From positions 2,123,001 through 2,187,000 of the forward strand of contig NZ_CP095743.1 of the NCBI RefSeq assembly GCF_022049065.2: a stretch of DNA of 64,000 nucleotides. The letters are read 5' to 3'. The DNA comes from Niallia sp. Man26. Lineage in GTDB: Bacteria; Bacillota; Bacilli; Bacillales; Cytobacillaceae. A model generated the notes under the pieces. That model saw only the letters and a program-made list of their open reading frames with translations. It did not search any database and had not been told where the DNA came from. Shown here piece by piece: positions 27,502 to 37,001 of this stretch. Each line of letters begins with the position of its first letter. Positions within the stretch are counted from its first letter, which is position 1. A program made the position numbers and the translations under genes.

Positions 27502-28278
27502 TTATATTTGGACTTTCATGCTTGCTAATGTTTCTTTTAGATTAGCAGCTTTCATAAAGGTTTCCCCGACTAGTATTGCATTTGCACCTGCAGCAACAAC
27601 TCTGTTTATATCCTCCTGTGAGGCAATTCCGCTTTCGCTCACTAAGTATCTGCCAGATTCCTTAATAGTTGGCGCCAAACGTTCCGTAACTTCTAAGGAG
27701 ACGTGGAATGTTTTTAAGTCTCTGTTATTAACACCGATCAGCTGACAGTCCGTTTGAAGGGCACGCTCAAGCTCCTCTTCATTATGAACCTCCATCAGCA
27801 CCTCCAAGCCGCTTGCAACTGCATACTTGGAAAGGCGGTTCAGCTTCTCATCATCAAGGGCTGCTGCAATTAACAACACAAGACTTGCGCCCTTTGCTTT
27901 AGCAAAATCTATTTGAATTTCATCAATGATAAAGTCTTTGCATAAGACAGGGATAGGAACTGCAGAGCTGACACGCTCCAAGTCCTCATAGCTGCCTTTG
28001 AAGAACGGACCGTCTGTTAAAACAGACATACAATCAGCACCGTATTGCGCATATTTTAAGCCTTGCTCTTTTGGATCAACACCAATATTGATATCTCCTT
28101 TTGAAGGGGAAGCTCTTTTAAACTCAGCAATAATCGCAAGCTGATCCGTGTTTGCCAGTCTTTCCATAAATGATTTTCTCGCCATTGTAGGATTTTTTTG
28201 TATTACAGCTTTTTGCTGCTTAAGCTCCTCAACAACTGCTAGCTTTTTGGCGATGATTTTATCTAGAATGGTTTCCAT
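27502..28278 (-). CDS. trpC: Indole-3-glycerol phosphate synthase
   Basis: A 258-residue TIM-barrel enzyme that closes the indole ring. It has AEFKRASPSKGDI (catalytic Lys), LCKDFIID, and VNNRDLKTF with the terminal ESGI motif. The frame opens further upstream inside trpD, but the ATG at 28278 has AGGG eight bases upstream and lies one base after the trpD stop, so it is chosen. Confidence 0.96.
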   Translation of the reverse strand: METILDKIIAKKLAVVEELKQQKAVIQKNPTMARKSFMERLANTDQLAIIAEFKRASPSKGDINIGVDPKEQGLKYAQYGADCMSVLTDGPFFKGSYEDLERVSSAVPIPVLCKDFIIDEIQIDFAKAKGASLVLLIAAALDDEKLNRLSKYAVASGLEVLMEVHNEEELERALQTDCQLIGVNNRDLKTFHVSLEVTERLAPTIKESGRYLVSESGIASQEDINRVVAAGANAILVGETFMKAANLKETLASMKVQI

Positions 28279-28279
28279 T

Positions 28280-29302
28280 TTATATCCCTGCTTTCTCATA
28301 TAATGAACTGTTCGTTACTAACTGTTCGAGTTTTGAAAGAGCTGCCCCACTGTCAATACTGTGTCTGGCAAGCTCGATTCCCTCTTCGATGCTCATTGCC
28401 TTTCCTGCAGCGAAAATACCTATTCCTGCGTTTAACAAAACAGTGTCTTTATATGCACCTTTTTCCCCGTTGAGCACTTTAAGCAAGATCTCTGCATTTT
28501 CCTTTGCGTCTCCGCCGCGGATTGCTTCATTGTTGTACACAGGCAGATTCACTTCCTCCGGTCGCAGAATTACCTTTCGAATCTTTCCTTCTTCTAAAAT
28601 AACGAGTTCATTGTCTCCTTGCAGGGATGCTTCATCCATTCCGCCAGCCCCGTTAAGGACAACGGCTCTTTTCCGTCCTAATCTTTTCAAGCTTTCAGCA
28701 AAAACCTCTGTGTAATCTCTTCTGTATATGCCAAGCACCTGTGTTTCCAGCTCAATAGGATTCGTTAAAGGACCAATTAAGTTGAAAATTGTCGGAATGC
28801 CCAACTCTCTTCTCACTTTCATGATTCTGCCCATTTTCGGCTGTACATGCTGTGCAAATAAGAAGGTAATGCCGATATTTTTTAGCTGCTGTTCATTCTG
28901 CTCTGGTGTGACATTTAAATGGATGCCTAAATGCTCCAAAACATCTGCACTGCCAGTCTTGCTTGAAACACTTCTATTGCCATGCTTTGCAACTGGAATG
29001 CCTGCTCCTGCTAACACGAAGGCAGATGTGCTGCTGATGTTAAAGCTATGAGAGCCATCGCCACCTGTTCCGCAATTATCGATACAGCCACCTACATTTT
29101 CGAATTTTAATGTCTGTTCTCTGACTGCTCTAACTAAACCAACGATTTCGTCAACCGTTTCGCCTTTTAGCTTTAATGCCGTTATAAATGCTGCCAATTG
29201 ACTGTCTGTAACGCTATCTGTAAAAAAGGTTCTCGAGACGTCAAGCATTTCCGCTTCTGTCAGTGATTCATGATTCATTAATCTTTGTAAATAACTCTTC
29301 AT
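28280..29302 (-). CDS. trpD: Anthranilate phosphoribosyltransferase
   Basis: A 340-residue enzyme that transfers ribose 5-phosphate from PRPP to anthranilate. GTGGDGSHSFNISS is the PRPP loop, KHGNRSVSSKTGSADVLE the anthranilate/PRPP region, and GIPTIFNLIGPLTNP the conserved middle. It overlaps trpG by four bases (ATGA). Confidence 0.97.
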   Translation of the reverse strand: MKSYLQRLMNHESLTEAEMLDVSRTFFTDSVTDSQLAAFITALKLKGETVDEIVGLVRAVREQTLKFENVGGCIDNCGTGGDGSHSFNISSTSAFVLAGAGIPVAKHGNRSVSSKTGSADVLEHLGIHLNVTPEQNEQQLKNIGITFLFAQHVQPKMGRIMKVRRELGIPTIFNLIGPLTNPIELETQVLGIYRRDYTEVFAESLKRLGRKRAVVLNGAGGMDEASLQGDNELVILEEGKIRKVILRPEEVNLPVYNNEAIRGGDAKENAEILLKVLNGEKGAYKDTVLLNAGIGIFAAGKAMSIEEGIELARHSIDSGAALSKLEQLVTNSSLYEKAGI

Positions 29303-29889
29303 CTCAATACTCCCTTTCTTGTTTCTGTAATAAAGTTGGCAAGAAGCTGCTTGCCTGTGTCTGTTCCAACTGATTCTGGATGAAACTGAAATCCGTATAC
29401 TGGGTAGTGCTTATGTTTAATTGCCATTATTTCTTGATCGTCATGAGATACTGCTAACACTTCAAAGTTTCTTGGCAATGTGTCTTTTTGTATAACAAGT
29501 GAATGATAACGCATCACTTCAATCGGGCTAATTAATCCGGCAAACAGCGGGTCATTATTTACATCTGCCAAATAAGAGGTTTTCCCATGCATAATATTTT
29601 CTGCTCTTACGACCTTAGCCCCAAAAGCTGAGCCAATTCCTTGATGACCGAGGCAAATTCCTAAAATCGGAAACTGTTGATGTAATTTCTGTATTACTTC
29701 AATCATAATGCCGGCATTTTCAGGGCGGCCTGGACCTGGAGAGAGTACAATACTAGCAGGGTTCAGCTTCTGTATATCCTCCACTGTCAGCTCATCATTG
29801 CGAACAACCTTCACTTCTTCGCCTAATTCTCCTAGATATTGATACAGGTTATACGTAAATGAATCATAATTATCGATTAATAAAATCAT
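29299..29889 (-). CDS. trpG: Anthranilate/aminodeoxychorismate synthase glutaminase subunit
   Basis: A 196-residue class I glutamine amidotransferase: catalytic Cys in ILGICLGHQGIGSAFG, and His/Glu in FQFHPESVGTD. It supplies ammonia to TrpE. In B. subtilis the glutaminase subunit is shared and lies in the folate (pab) operon; here it lies inside trp, coupled by ATGA overlaps to trpE upstream and trpD downstream. It may still also serve PabB. Confidence 0.95.
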   Translation of the reverse strand: MILLIDNYDSFTYNLYQYLGELGEEVKVVRNDELTVEDIQKLNPASIVLSPGPGRPENAGIMIEVIQKLHQQFPILGICLGHQGIGSAFGAKVVRAENIMHGKTSYLADVNNDPLFAGLISPIEVMRYHSLVIQKDTLPRNFEVLAVSHDDQEIMAIKHKHYPVYGFQFHPESVGTDTGKQLLANFITETRKGVLR

Positions 29890-31277
29890 GATAGTCCCTC
29901 CAAAAACACCTTTAATTTATGGATTGTCTCTTCGTACTCTTTTTCAGGGACGGAGTCATATACGATGCCAGCACCTGCTTGTATATAGGCTTTATCATCC
30001 TTAATAATCATCGTCCTTATAGCCAGTGCAAAATCCATGTTGCCATTTTGGGAGAAATAGCCGACTGCCCCAGAATAAATTCCTCTTTTGACCCCTTCAA
30101 GCTCATTGATAATTTGCATTGCTCTAATCTTCGGGGCACCAGAAACTGTCCCTGCAGGCAAGCATGATATGAGTGCATCTACGCTTGACTGATTATCCTT
30201 GATTTGGCCGCTTACCTCTGAAACGATATGCATCACATGCTTGTATTTTTCAACCTTCATATATTTCTCTACTTTAATGCTTCCGAAATGACTGACCTTG
30301 CCGACATCATTTCTTGCTAAGTCTACAAGCATTTTATGTTCAGCCAATTCCTTCTCGTCTTGCAGTAAATCTGCTTCAAGCTCTATATCCTCCTCCGGTG
30401 TAGCTCCTCTAGGTCTTGTTCCGGCGATTGGGTTTGTAATAACTGTTCCATCGCTCGCCTTTATCAAACTTTCAGGTGAGCTGCCGACGATAGCATAATC
30501 AACAAAATCGAGATAGTACATATAAGGTGATTGATTTTTCACTCGCAGCTTTCTGTAATAAGAAAAGCTCGAACCTTTAATATCTGCTGACATCCGCTGA
30601 GAAGGTACGACTTGAAAGATGTCTCCTTCTGCAATATATTGCTTCGCCTTGTTTACTTTTTCTACAAATTCCTCTTTAGTGACAGTTGCTTTAAAAGCAG
30701 ACAGCTGAACATCTTCTGTACTTTCTGTATACTGTGACTGAATTTCCTGCTTTCTTGTTTCGAGCCTGTTCTTCAACTGCTCTTCTGTCGTTTCGTCTGT
30801 TAAAGGAGATGCAACCAAATAAACAGTTTGTTCTAAATGGTCAAAAATTATGAAATCTTCAAAAAACATTAAATGCACGTCTGGCAGCTTTAGCTCATCC
30901 TTCGCCTCCGGACCAATATTTTCGTACTGCCTAATATTGTCGTAGCCGACATAGCCGACCGCTCCAGCATTTATCGGCAGTCCATATGGCAATTGAAGGT
31001 CTTGAACTGGAAGGAGTTTTTTGACAAGATCCAAGGCTTTTTCATCCACTGTTTCTACGCTGTCTTTTCGTTTCACTGTTGTAACTGGCCCATTGCCAAT
31101 AAGTTCAAAAACAGGATCGCTGCCTATAATCGAAAACCGGCCTGATGCTTCATGCTTTAAGGAACTTTCTAACAGGAACTTTTTTTCTCCAGTTAATTTT
31201 TGATAAATACTGATTGGTGTGAGCGTATCGCCTTCCAATTTTTCGATAATCACCATTTGGCTGCCTGTCGTTTTCAT
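29886..31277 (-). CDS. trpE: Anthranilate synthase component I
   Basis: A 463-residue chorismate-utilising enzyme. The C-terminal domain has [34 protein letters not shown] and the [15 protein letters not shown] segment; the N-terminal part has [18 protein letters not shown], the LLES-like tryptophan feedback site. The frame runs upstream to 31343 into the T-box terminator, but GGAGGT lies six bases before the ATG at 31277, so that is the start. First gene of trpEGDCFBA. Confidence 0.96.
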   Translation of the reverse strand: MKTTGSQMVIIEKLEGDTLTPISIYQKLTGEKKFLLESSLKHEASGRFSIIGSDPVFELIGNGPVTTVKRKDSVETVDEKALDLVKKLLPVQDLQLPYGLPINAGAVGYVGYDNIRQYENIGPEAKDELKLPDVHLMFFEDFIIFDHLEQTVYLVASPLTDETTEEQLKNRLETRKQEIQSQYTESTEDVQLSAFKATVTKEEFVEKVNKAKQYIAEGDIFQVVPSQRMSADIKGSSFSYYRKLRVKNQSPYMYYLDFVDYAIVGSSPESLIKASDGTVITNPIAGTRPRGATPEEDIELEADLLQDEKELAEHKMLVDLARNDVGKVSHFGSIKVEKYMKVEKYKHVMHIVSEVSGQIKDNQSSVDALISCLPAGTVSGAPKIRAMQIINELEGVKRGIYSGAVGYFSQNGNMDFALAIRTMIIKDDKAYIQAGAGIVYDSVPEKEYEETIHKLKVFLEGLS

Positions 31278-31312
31278 TTCTTTACCTCCGTCTATGTGTC
31301 CTCTAAAAAATC

Positions 31313-31595
31313 CAATAAAAAAGTCCCCTATTATTACAGACATAAAAGCTGCAATAATAGAGGACGATTAGTTAAACCGCGGTACCACCTCAGTTAGAGT
31401 GAAAAACACTCTCTCTTTTCGAATACAAATAATATTCTATCCTGTTAACGGTGGAAACCGGCAAGCCCTACTAATTTGTTCAAACCCGCACTCTTAAGTC
31501 CATTCAGCTAACTGTTTGGATCGGTTTTCACCAAACCACCGACTCTCTTTACCAGACATATTAGCTTACTACTCTTAATCATTGATTTTAGTATG
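31313..31595 (-). promoter_or_regulatory. trp T-box riboswitch, proximal copy (Trp specifier)
   Basis: Minus-strand T-box leader next to trpE. The T-box element is the reverse of CCGCGGTACCACC (31377-31389), and the terminator arms are 31323-31338 and 31349-31365 with a following T run. The specifier loop carries GAA-TGG-A with the UGG codon at 31502-31500. The AGTA motif near Stem I is present (about 31569). Uncharged tRNA-Trp would allow read-through into trpE. Confidence 0.93.
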
Positions 31596-31614
31596 AAATT
31601 ATTTTTTTGAACGC

Positions 31615-31895
31615 AAAAAGGGTCTCTCTCCTGTAAAAAAAGGACGAGAGACCCGTGGTGCCACCTTCATTAGCTTTGTTAAAAAGCTCACTCTAAGAAA
31701 TCATGCACTCAAAGATTCTTTGGCGCATATTTCGGTCTCTTGTAACGATGAGACATTTCGCTAAAGCCTACCTCTTGAATATCAAGTTTCGGTTTAGAAG
31801 CTCAGAAGTCCATTCACTATTGTGTAACACTGATTCTCACCAACCATCAGCTCTCTTAAGTTCCAGTCAATAGTTACTACTCTTCGTCATCACTC
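31615..31895 (-). promoter_or_regulatory. trp T-box riboswitch, distal copy (Trp specifier)
   Basis: Second complete T-box upstream of the first. The T-box element is the reverse of CCGTGGTGCCACC (31653-31665); the terminator pairs 31620-31632 with 31641-31654 and has a T run on the minus strand. The specifier GAA-TGG-A has UGG at 31812-31810. Both copies keep their own terminator, so the transcript must pass two tRNA-Trp checkpoints in series. Confidence 0.93.
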
Positions 31896-31912
31896 AAATT
31901 TATGTTAAACCA

Positions 31913-31941
31913 ATCATAAAATACGCCGATCTTTATGTCAA
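31913..31941 (-). promoter_or_regulatory. Sigma-A promoter of the trp operon
   Basis: On the minus strand TTGACA (31941-31936), a 17-bp spacer and TATGAT (31918-31913), immediately upstream of the distal T-box. Confidence 0.8.
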
Positions 31942-31958
31942 GGAATTTTACATAATTT

Positions 31959-32597
31959 TTATTTCTGCAGTGCTTTTTGGAAACGGTTCGTCCAGTCAGC
32001 GGCAAGATCTTCAAGCTGCAGCATCCGCTCTACTTCTTTTTTATTATTCCGGTCAAGGAGCATTACTTTCGTAGCATCCCATACAGAAATTTCCTCTTGT
32101 TTACGTTCAAGCAATATTAGAGGCGAAGACGATGAAACGGTTCCTTCTTTTAGAACCTTCAGAAAATAGCCTGTGTAGCATGTTTCTACTATCTGACCTA
32201 AAAATGTCGGAATGTCATTGTACTTGGATATCGTACTGCACGGAATTCTTCCTTGCGTGACTTGGATAACAGCATCGCCAACTGAAAAAACATCACCAAT
32301 ATATGTATTCTTTTCAAGCATGCCTGTGCCGCAAATATTTTCCCCGAAAACTGGCGGTTTTAATACAGTGTTAAACTTTTTTTCCCAATTTTGATAATGC
32401 TCATATGAATAAAAGCATACAGCCCTGTCTCTGCCACCGTGAAATTCTTCGTTAGCAACACCATCGCCGTCAAAGCCGTCGAATGATAAAAAACATTCTT
32501 CTAAAACCGTTTTACCAATGGCAGTTGAGACATCTCTGCCGTTCCAATCATAATTCTTTGGCTTGCCCACACTTAAACAGATTATTTCTCCCTTCAT
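31959..32597 (-). CDS. MOSC domain-containing protein
   Basis: A 212-residue MOSC protein (YiiM/YflK-like), with FDGFDGDGVANEEFHGGRDRAVCFY (the conserved HGG/D-RAV core) and the strictly conserved Cys in GENICGTGML. A C-terminal 3-alpha helical segment follows. MOSC proteins bind the molybdenum cofactor or act on N-hydroxylated and sulfur substrates; some detoxify base analogues. GGGAGG precedes the ATG. Single gene upstream of the trp promoter. Confidence 0.88.
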   Translation of the reverse strand: MKGEIICLSVGKPKNYDWNGRDVSTAIGKTVLEECFLSFDGFDGDGVANEEFHGGRDRAVCFYSYEHYQNWEKKFNTVLKPPVFGENICGTGMLEKNTYIGDVFSVGDAVIQVTQGRIPCSTISKYNDIPTFLGQIVETCYTGYFLKVLKEGTVSSSSPLILLERKQEEISVWDATKVMLLDRNNKKEVERMLQLEDLAADWTNRFQKALQK

Positions 32598-32764
32598 CTT
32601 ATCCTCCCAAGTGTTTTTTAATTATTATAACGCTAATCCTTTTATGCGAACAGAGCTTTACATAACTTGCGTTCACAGTATTTCCTAAAAATCTCAAGTG
32701 TAAATAAAATCGTACAAGTACATATTATTAGTAGTCAGCACTATTTAAATCAAGGAGAATTTAA

Positions 32765-34060
32765 ATGGATCACATAAATGAGGAAAAAGGCTTTTTCAGT
32801 TTTAGTGATGAACATAAAAAAAAGGATAAAGCAAACAAAGATACAGCTAATAAGGGTAAAGATGTAAAAGTTACAAAAATGTCTGTTTTGTCTATTTCTT
32901 CCATACCATTAGTAATGACGCTTGGAAATAGTATGCTGATACCAGTATTGCCAAATATCGAGAGTCAACTTGGCATCTCGTCTTTTCAGGTGAGCATGAT
33001 TATTACTGTTTATAGTATTTTGGCGATATTGCTCATTCCTGTAGCCGGTTATTTATCCGACCATATCGGCAGAAAGAAAGTCATTATTCCAAGCCTAATC
33101 ATTGCCGGAATTGGAGGAGCGATTTGCGGCTTTGCAGCATGGAAAATAGAGAACTCTTATTGGATTATTCTTGCAGGCAGGGCATTGCAAGGCATAGGAG
33201 CCGCAGGAGCATTCCCGATTGTATTGCCTCTTGTTGGTGACATGTTTAAAAAAGAAGAGGAAATAAGCAGCACATTAGGTGTGATTGAAACAGCCAATAC
33301 TCTAGGTAAGGTGCTGAGCCCTGTGCTTGGTGCAATCATAGCCGGAATTGTCTGGTTTATGCCATTTTGGGCCATACCTGTATTTTGTCTCATTTCCATC
33401 CTTCTCATCATGATTTTTGTTAAAGTGCCTGGAGGTCCAAGTGAACCGCCGCCTTTCAGGGTGTTTATCCAACATACGAGAAAAGTAATGAAAAAAGACA
33501 AAAAATGGCTTTATGCTATTTTTTTAATTGGTGTTATCATCATGTTCGTCCTTTTTGCGGAACAGTTTTACCTATCAGACATACTTGAAAAAAAATATCA
33601 TATAAAAAACATAAAAAAAGGGATGTACTTGGCGATTCCACTTGGAGCACTTTGTCTGACTTCATTCATTACAGGAAAGAAAATTAAAAAAGACCAAAAT
33701 TTGATGAAGTGGATTACTTTCACAGGCATCGTGTTCATTATTATTGGGACAGTTGCCCTCAGCTTTAATGATAATTTATGGTATATCATCTCCGTACTAA
33801 CTATTTCAGGAATTGGAATTGGCGCAAGTCTTCCCCCATTAGATGCCCTCATTACAGAAGGGATTGAAAAGGAAGAACGCGGCACCATCACAAGCCTGTA
33901 CAGCTCGATGCGCTTTATTGGTGTCGCAGCAGGGCCTCCGATTATGGCATTGTTAAGCAAGGAAATGGAAAGTCTTCAATTTTATATTTTAGCAGGCGTT
34001 GCCTTAATCGCTGCACTTGCTGTGTTATTCCGAATAAAAGCAAAAGGAAATGCCCATTAA
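32765..34060 (+). CDS. MFS transporter, DHA1-type
   Basis: A 431-residue major facilitator with twelve hydrophobic segments. It has motif A GYLSDHIGRKKVI after TM2 and the export-type motif C-like GVIETANTLGKVLSPVLGA in TM5. The first 45 residues are a lysine-rich, hydrophilic cytosolic tail. Probably a drug or metabolite exporter. AAGGAG precedes the ATG. No adjacent regulator. Confidence 0.88.
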   Translation: MDHINEEKGFFSFSDEHKKKDKANKDTANKGKDVKVTKMSVLSISSIPLVMTLGNSMLIPVLPNIESQLGISSFQVSMIITVYSILAILLIPVAGYLSDHIGRKKVIIPSLIIAGIGGAICGFAAWKIENSYWIILAGRALQGIGAAGAFPIVLPLVGDMFKKEEEISSTLGVIETANTLGKVLSPVLGAIIAGIVWFMPFWAIPVFCLISILLIMIFVKVPGGPSEPPPFRVFIQHTRKVMKKDKKWLYAIFLIGVIIMFVLFAEQFYLSDILEKKYHIKNIKKGMYLAIPLGALCLTSFITGKKIKKDQNLMKWITFTGIVFIIIGTVALSFNDNLWYIISVLTISGIGIGASLPPLDALITEGIEKEERGTITSLYSSMRFIGVAAGPPIMALLSKEMESLQFYILAGVALIAALAVLFRIKAKGNAH

Positions 34061-34080
34061 ACGGCACTTCTTTTGCTTTT
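34036..34080 (+). terminator. Terminator overlapping the MFS stop codon
   Basis: AAAAGCAAAAG pairs with CTTTTGCTTTT with an inner TGCC/GGCA; the stop codon lies in the loop region. Confidence 0.65.
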
Positions 34081-34101
34081 AATATCGTTTTGCTACAAAA
34101 A

Positions 34102-34128
34102 AGGAACCTGCTAAAACTGCAGGTTCCT
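34102..34128 (-). terminator. Terminator of the fru operon
   Basis: AGGAACCTGC and GCAGGTTCCT; on the minus strand it is followed by TTTTTT. It lies 15 bp after the fruA stop. Confidence 0.88.
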
Positions 34129-34142
34129 CCCTAAATTAATTA

Positions 34143-36017
34143 TTATTTTTTCTCTGCGACTGGCTTCTTCAAAATACCTAGAAGGATTGCTCCTACAACA
34201 GCACCGATAATTACTGCCAACAAGTATAGCAGCCAGCTGCCATCCACAAGACCGAATACGAAAATACCGCCGTGTGGTGCTCGTAAACCGATGTTGAACA
34301 GCATTGATAATCCACCTGTGATTGCTGCACCGATTGCAACAGATGGGATTACACGCAGCGGATCAGCTGCTGCAAATGGAATTGCACCTTCTGTGATAAA
34401 GGAAAGACCCATAATGTAGTTCGTTGTACCAGCATCTTTTTCTTGCTTTGTAAACTTATTTTTGAAAATAGTTGATGCTAATGCAATTGCAAGCGGCGGA
34501 ACCATTCCACCAGCCATTATTGCTGCCATCGGCTCATAAACACCGTTAGCAATTAGACCTGTTCCGAATACATATGCAGACTTATTGATAGGACCACCCA
34601 TGTCAATAGCCATCATTGCACCAAGGATAATACCAAGCAGTACAGCGTTAGCTGTGCCTAGTCCTGATAACCAGTTTGTAATAGCCGTGTTTAGATCGCC
34701 AACTGGACCGATTACAACATAATGCATGATTAAACCTGTAATTAAAATACCAAGCAGTGGGAATAATAGAATTGTTTTAATACCTTCAAGAGATCTTGGC
34801 AATACTTCCAGTGCCTTCTTAATTCCGATAACTACATAACCTGCAAGGAAGCCTGCGATCAAGCCGCCTAAGAAGCCTGCACCGCCATTTGCTGCCATAA
34901 GACCAGCAACCATACCTGGAGCGAAACCTGGGCGATCAGCAATGCTCATTGCAATAAAGCCTGCTAGAACTGGAACTAGTAAGGAGAATGCATTGTCTCC
35001 GCCGATAAGCTTCAAGACTGCTGCAAAAGCATTATAGCTTGGGTCGGTTTCAACTGATGAGTTATAGCCAAACATAAAGCTGATAGCGATTAAGATACCG
35101 CCGCCGACTACGAATGGAAGCATGTTAGAAACACCATTCATCAAGTGTTTGTAAATACCTGCACCGCCTTTTTTGCTGCTTTCTTCAGCTTCTTTAGCAC
35201 CAGAACCACCTTGATAAACAGGAGCTTCCTGCTTTAGCGCCTTGTCGATAAGCTCTGCCGGTCTTCTAATACCATCAGCAACTGGTGTTTCAATGACATG
35301 CTTGCCTTTAAAGCGCTCCATTTGCACCTTCGTGTCTGCTGCAACAATGACTGCTGTAGCGTTTTCAATTTCTTCTGCCGTGAGGACATTTTTCGCACCG
35401 CCTGAGCCGTTTGTTTCAACTTTAATATCAACACCTAGCTCTGCTGCTTTTGATTTCAAAGAATCAGCTGCCATATACGTATGTGCAATTCCTGTTGGAC
35501 ATGCTGTAACAGCAACGATAAAGTTCTTTTTATCAGCAATGTTTTGCTCCTCTTGTTCCTCTTCCTCATCATAGCTGTCGATGATGTCCACTACATCTTG
35601 TTCTGTTGCAGCAGCAAGCAGCTTAGCTCTGACTTCTTCCTTCAATAGAATGGTAGAAAGTCTTGATAATGCTTCGAGATGGGTATTGTTTGCACCATCT
35701 GGAGCGGCAATCATAAAGAATAAATGTGCCGGCTGACCATCTAAAGATTCATAATCCAGTCCACTTACAGAACGGCCAAATGCAATCGCTGGGTTTTTAA
35801 CAGCACTCGTTTTCGCATGAGGAATCGCGATTCCTTCACCGATACCTGTTGTGCTTTGCTCTTCTCTTTTTAAGATTGCTGCTTTATATTCTTCTTTATT
35901 TGCTAACTTTCCTGCTGTGTCTAATTTTGCCACCAATTGATCGATAGCTTCTATTTTTTGTGTTCCTTCTATATTTAAAAGGATAGTATCACGCGTCAGC
36001 AATTCTGTTATTCTCAT
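34143..36017 (-). CDS. fruA: PTS fructose transporter subunit IIABC
   Basis: A 624-residue fructose permease that imports fructose as fructose 1-phosphate. The order is IIA (about 1-145, phospho-His67 in IAIPHAKT), IIB (about 165-265, phospho-Cys173 in TACPTGIAHT), and IIC (about 285-620, membrane). A glutamate-rich linker (DEEEEQEEQ) joins IIA and IIB. The length and order match Bacillus FruA. AAAGGAG precedes the ATG. It is the last gene of fruRKA. Confidence 0.96.
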   Translation of the reverse strand: MRITELLTRDTILLNIEGTQKIEAIDQLVAKLDTAGKLANKEEYKAAILKREEQSTTGIGEGIAIPHAKTSAVKNPAIAFGRSVSGLDYESLDGQPAHLFFMIAAPDGANNTHLEALSRLSTILLKEEVRAKLLAAATEQDVVDIIDSYDEEEEQEEQNIADKKNFIVAVTACPTGIAHTYMAADSLKSKAAELGVDIKVETNGSGGAKNVLTAEEIENATAVIVAADTKVQMERFKGKHVIETPVADGIRRPAELIDKALKQEAPVYQGGSGAKEAEESSKKGGAGIYKHLMNGVSNMLPFVVGGGILIAISFMFGYNSSVETDPSYNAFAAVLKLIGGDNAFSLLVPVLAGFIAMSIADRPGFAPGMVAGLMAANGGAGFLGGLIAGFLAGYVVIGIKKALEVLPRSLEGIKTILLFPLLGILITGLIMHYVVIGPVGDLNTAITNWLSGLGTANAVLLGIILGAMMAIDMGGPINKSAYVFGTGLIANGVYEPMAAIMAGGMVPPLAIALASTIFKNKFTKQEKDAGTTNYIMGLSFITEGAIPFAAADPLRVIPSVAIGAAITGGLSMLFNIGLRAPHGGIFVFGLVDGSWLLYLLAVIIGAVVGAILLGILKKPVAEKK

Positions 36018-36054
36018 CTGTAACGCTCCTTTTCGCTGATAATGTTAATTGAGC

Positions 36055-36092
36055 TTACAGCTTATGCATCCTTCTGGATACACAAGCTGTAA
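36055..36092 (-). repeat. Strong intercistronic hairpin between fruK and fruA
   Basis: TTACAGCTTaTGcATCC (36055-36071) pairs with GGATaCAcAAGCTGTAA (36076-36092) around a TTCT loop, with two mismatches. There is no T run on the minus strand, so it is not a typical terminator; it may stabilise or process the mRNA. Confidence 0.65.
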
Positions 36093-36095
36093 TCA

Positions 36096-37001
36096 TTACT
36101 TCAGTATTACTTGCTCAAGCAAGCTTTCGACTTTCTCTTTCGTGCATAAACCGATAGAGAAGGCTGTAGCGCTGCCCGAAGCAATACTGTATCGGAATGA
36201 TTCTTTTAAATCTTGTGTCTCATTGTATTTAGCAAGGAAACCGGCAACCATGCTGTCTCCTGCTCCGACTGAGCTTTTGACTTCGCCTTTTGGCACAGTG
36301 CTAATAATTGTTTCGTGCTGGTTAATCAATACTGCACCATCTCCGGCAAGGGAAACAATAACATTTTGTGCGCCATGCTCTAGCAGTTTCTTCCCATATG
36401 GGATAACATCCTCTGCTGTTGTAATGGTTGTATTAAATAAATCTCCAAGCTCATGATGGTTCGGCTTGATTAAGAATGGATTATACGGAAGCACCTTCTT
36501 CAAAAGGTCTCCTTCTGCATCCACTACAAAAGATACATCGTTCTCAGAGCAGATTTTCACGAGCTCTTCATATGTGTTTGCTGGAAGTGTAGACGGTATG
36601 CTGCCTGCTAGCACTAACATATCTTCCGATGTCAGCTTGCTGATTTTTTCTTTCAGTTCTGCTAATTTCTCTTCAGAAATTGCCGGGCCTGCTGCATTCA
36701 ATTCTGTTTCATCTGCAGCCTTCACCTTCACATTAATTCTCGTATCTTCTTCTACTTCCACAAAGTCAGTGTCAATCGCTTCTTGTTTAAGCTGATCTTT
36801 TATATAGCTGCCAGTGAATCCGCCGACAAAACCAAGTGCTTTGCTTTGTACACCCATCCTTTGCAGTACTTTGGAAACATTGATGCCTTTTCCTCCTGCA
36901 AACTTGCTCGTGCGCTCTGTTCTGTTCAATTCTCCTAAATTCACTTCGCTAAGTTCAATGATATAGTCAACAGATGGGTTCAATGTCAACGTATAAATCA
37001 T
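36096..37001 (-). CDS. fruK: 1-phosphofructokinase
   Basis: A 301-residue PfkB-family sugar kinase that converts fructose 1-phosphate to fructose 1,6-bisphosphate. N-terminal LNPSVDYIIEL and FAGGKGINVSKVL bind the sugar, and SSVGAGDSMVAGFL carries the catalytic Asp and anion hole. It overlaps fruR by four bases, so it is translationally coupled. Confidence 0.95.
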   Translation of the reverse strand: MIYTLTLNPSVDYIIELSEVNLGELNRTERTSKFAGGKGINVSKVLQRMGVQSKALGFVGGFTGSYIKDQLKQEAIDTDFVEVEEDTRINVKVKAADETELNAAGPAISEEKLAELKEKISKLTSEDMLVLAGSIPSTLPANTYEELVKICSENDVSFVVDAEGDLLKKVLPYNPFLIKPNHHELGDLFNTTITTAEDVIPYGKKLLEHGAQNVIVSLAGDGAVLINQHETIISTVPKGEVKSSVGAGDSMVAGFLAKYNETQDLKESFRYSIASGSATAFSIGLCTKEKVESLLEQVILK

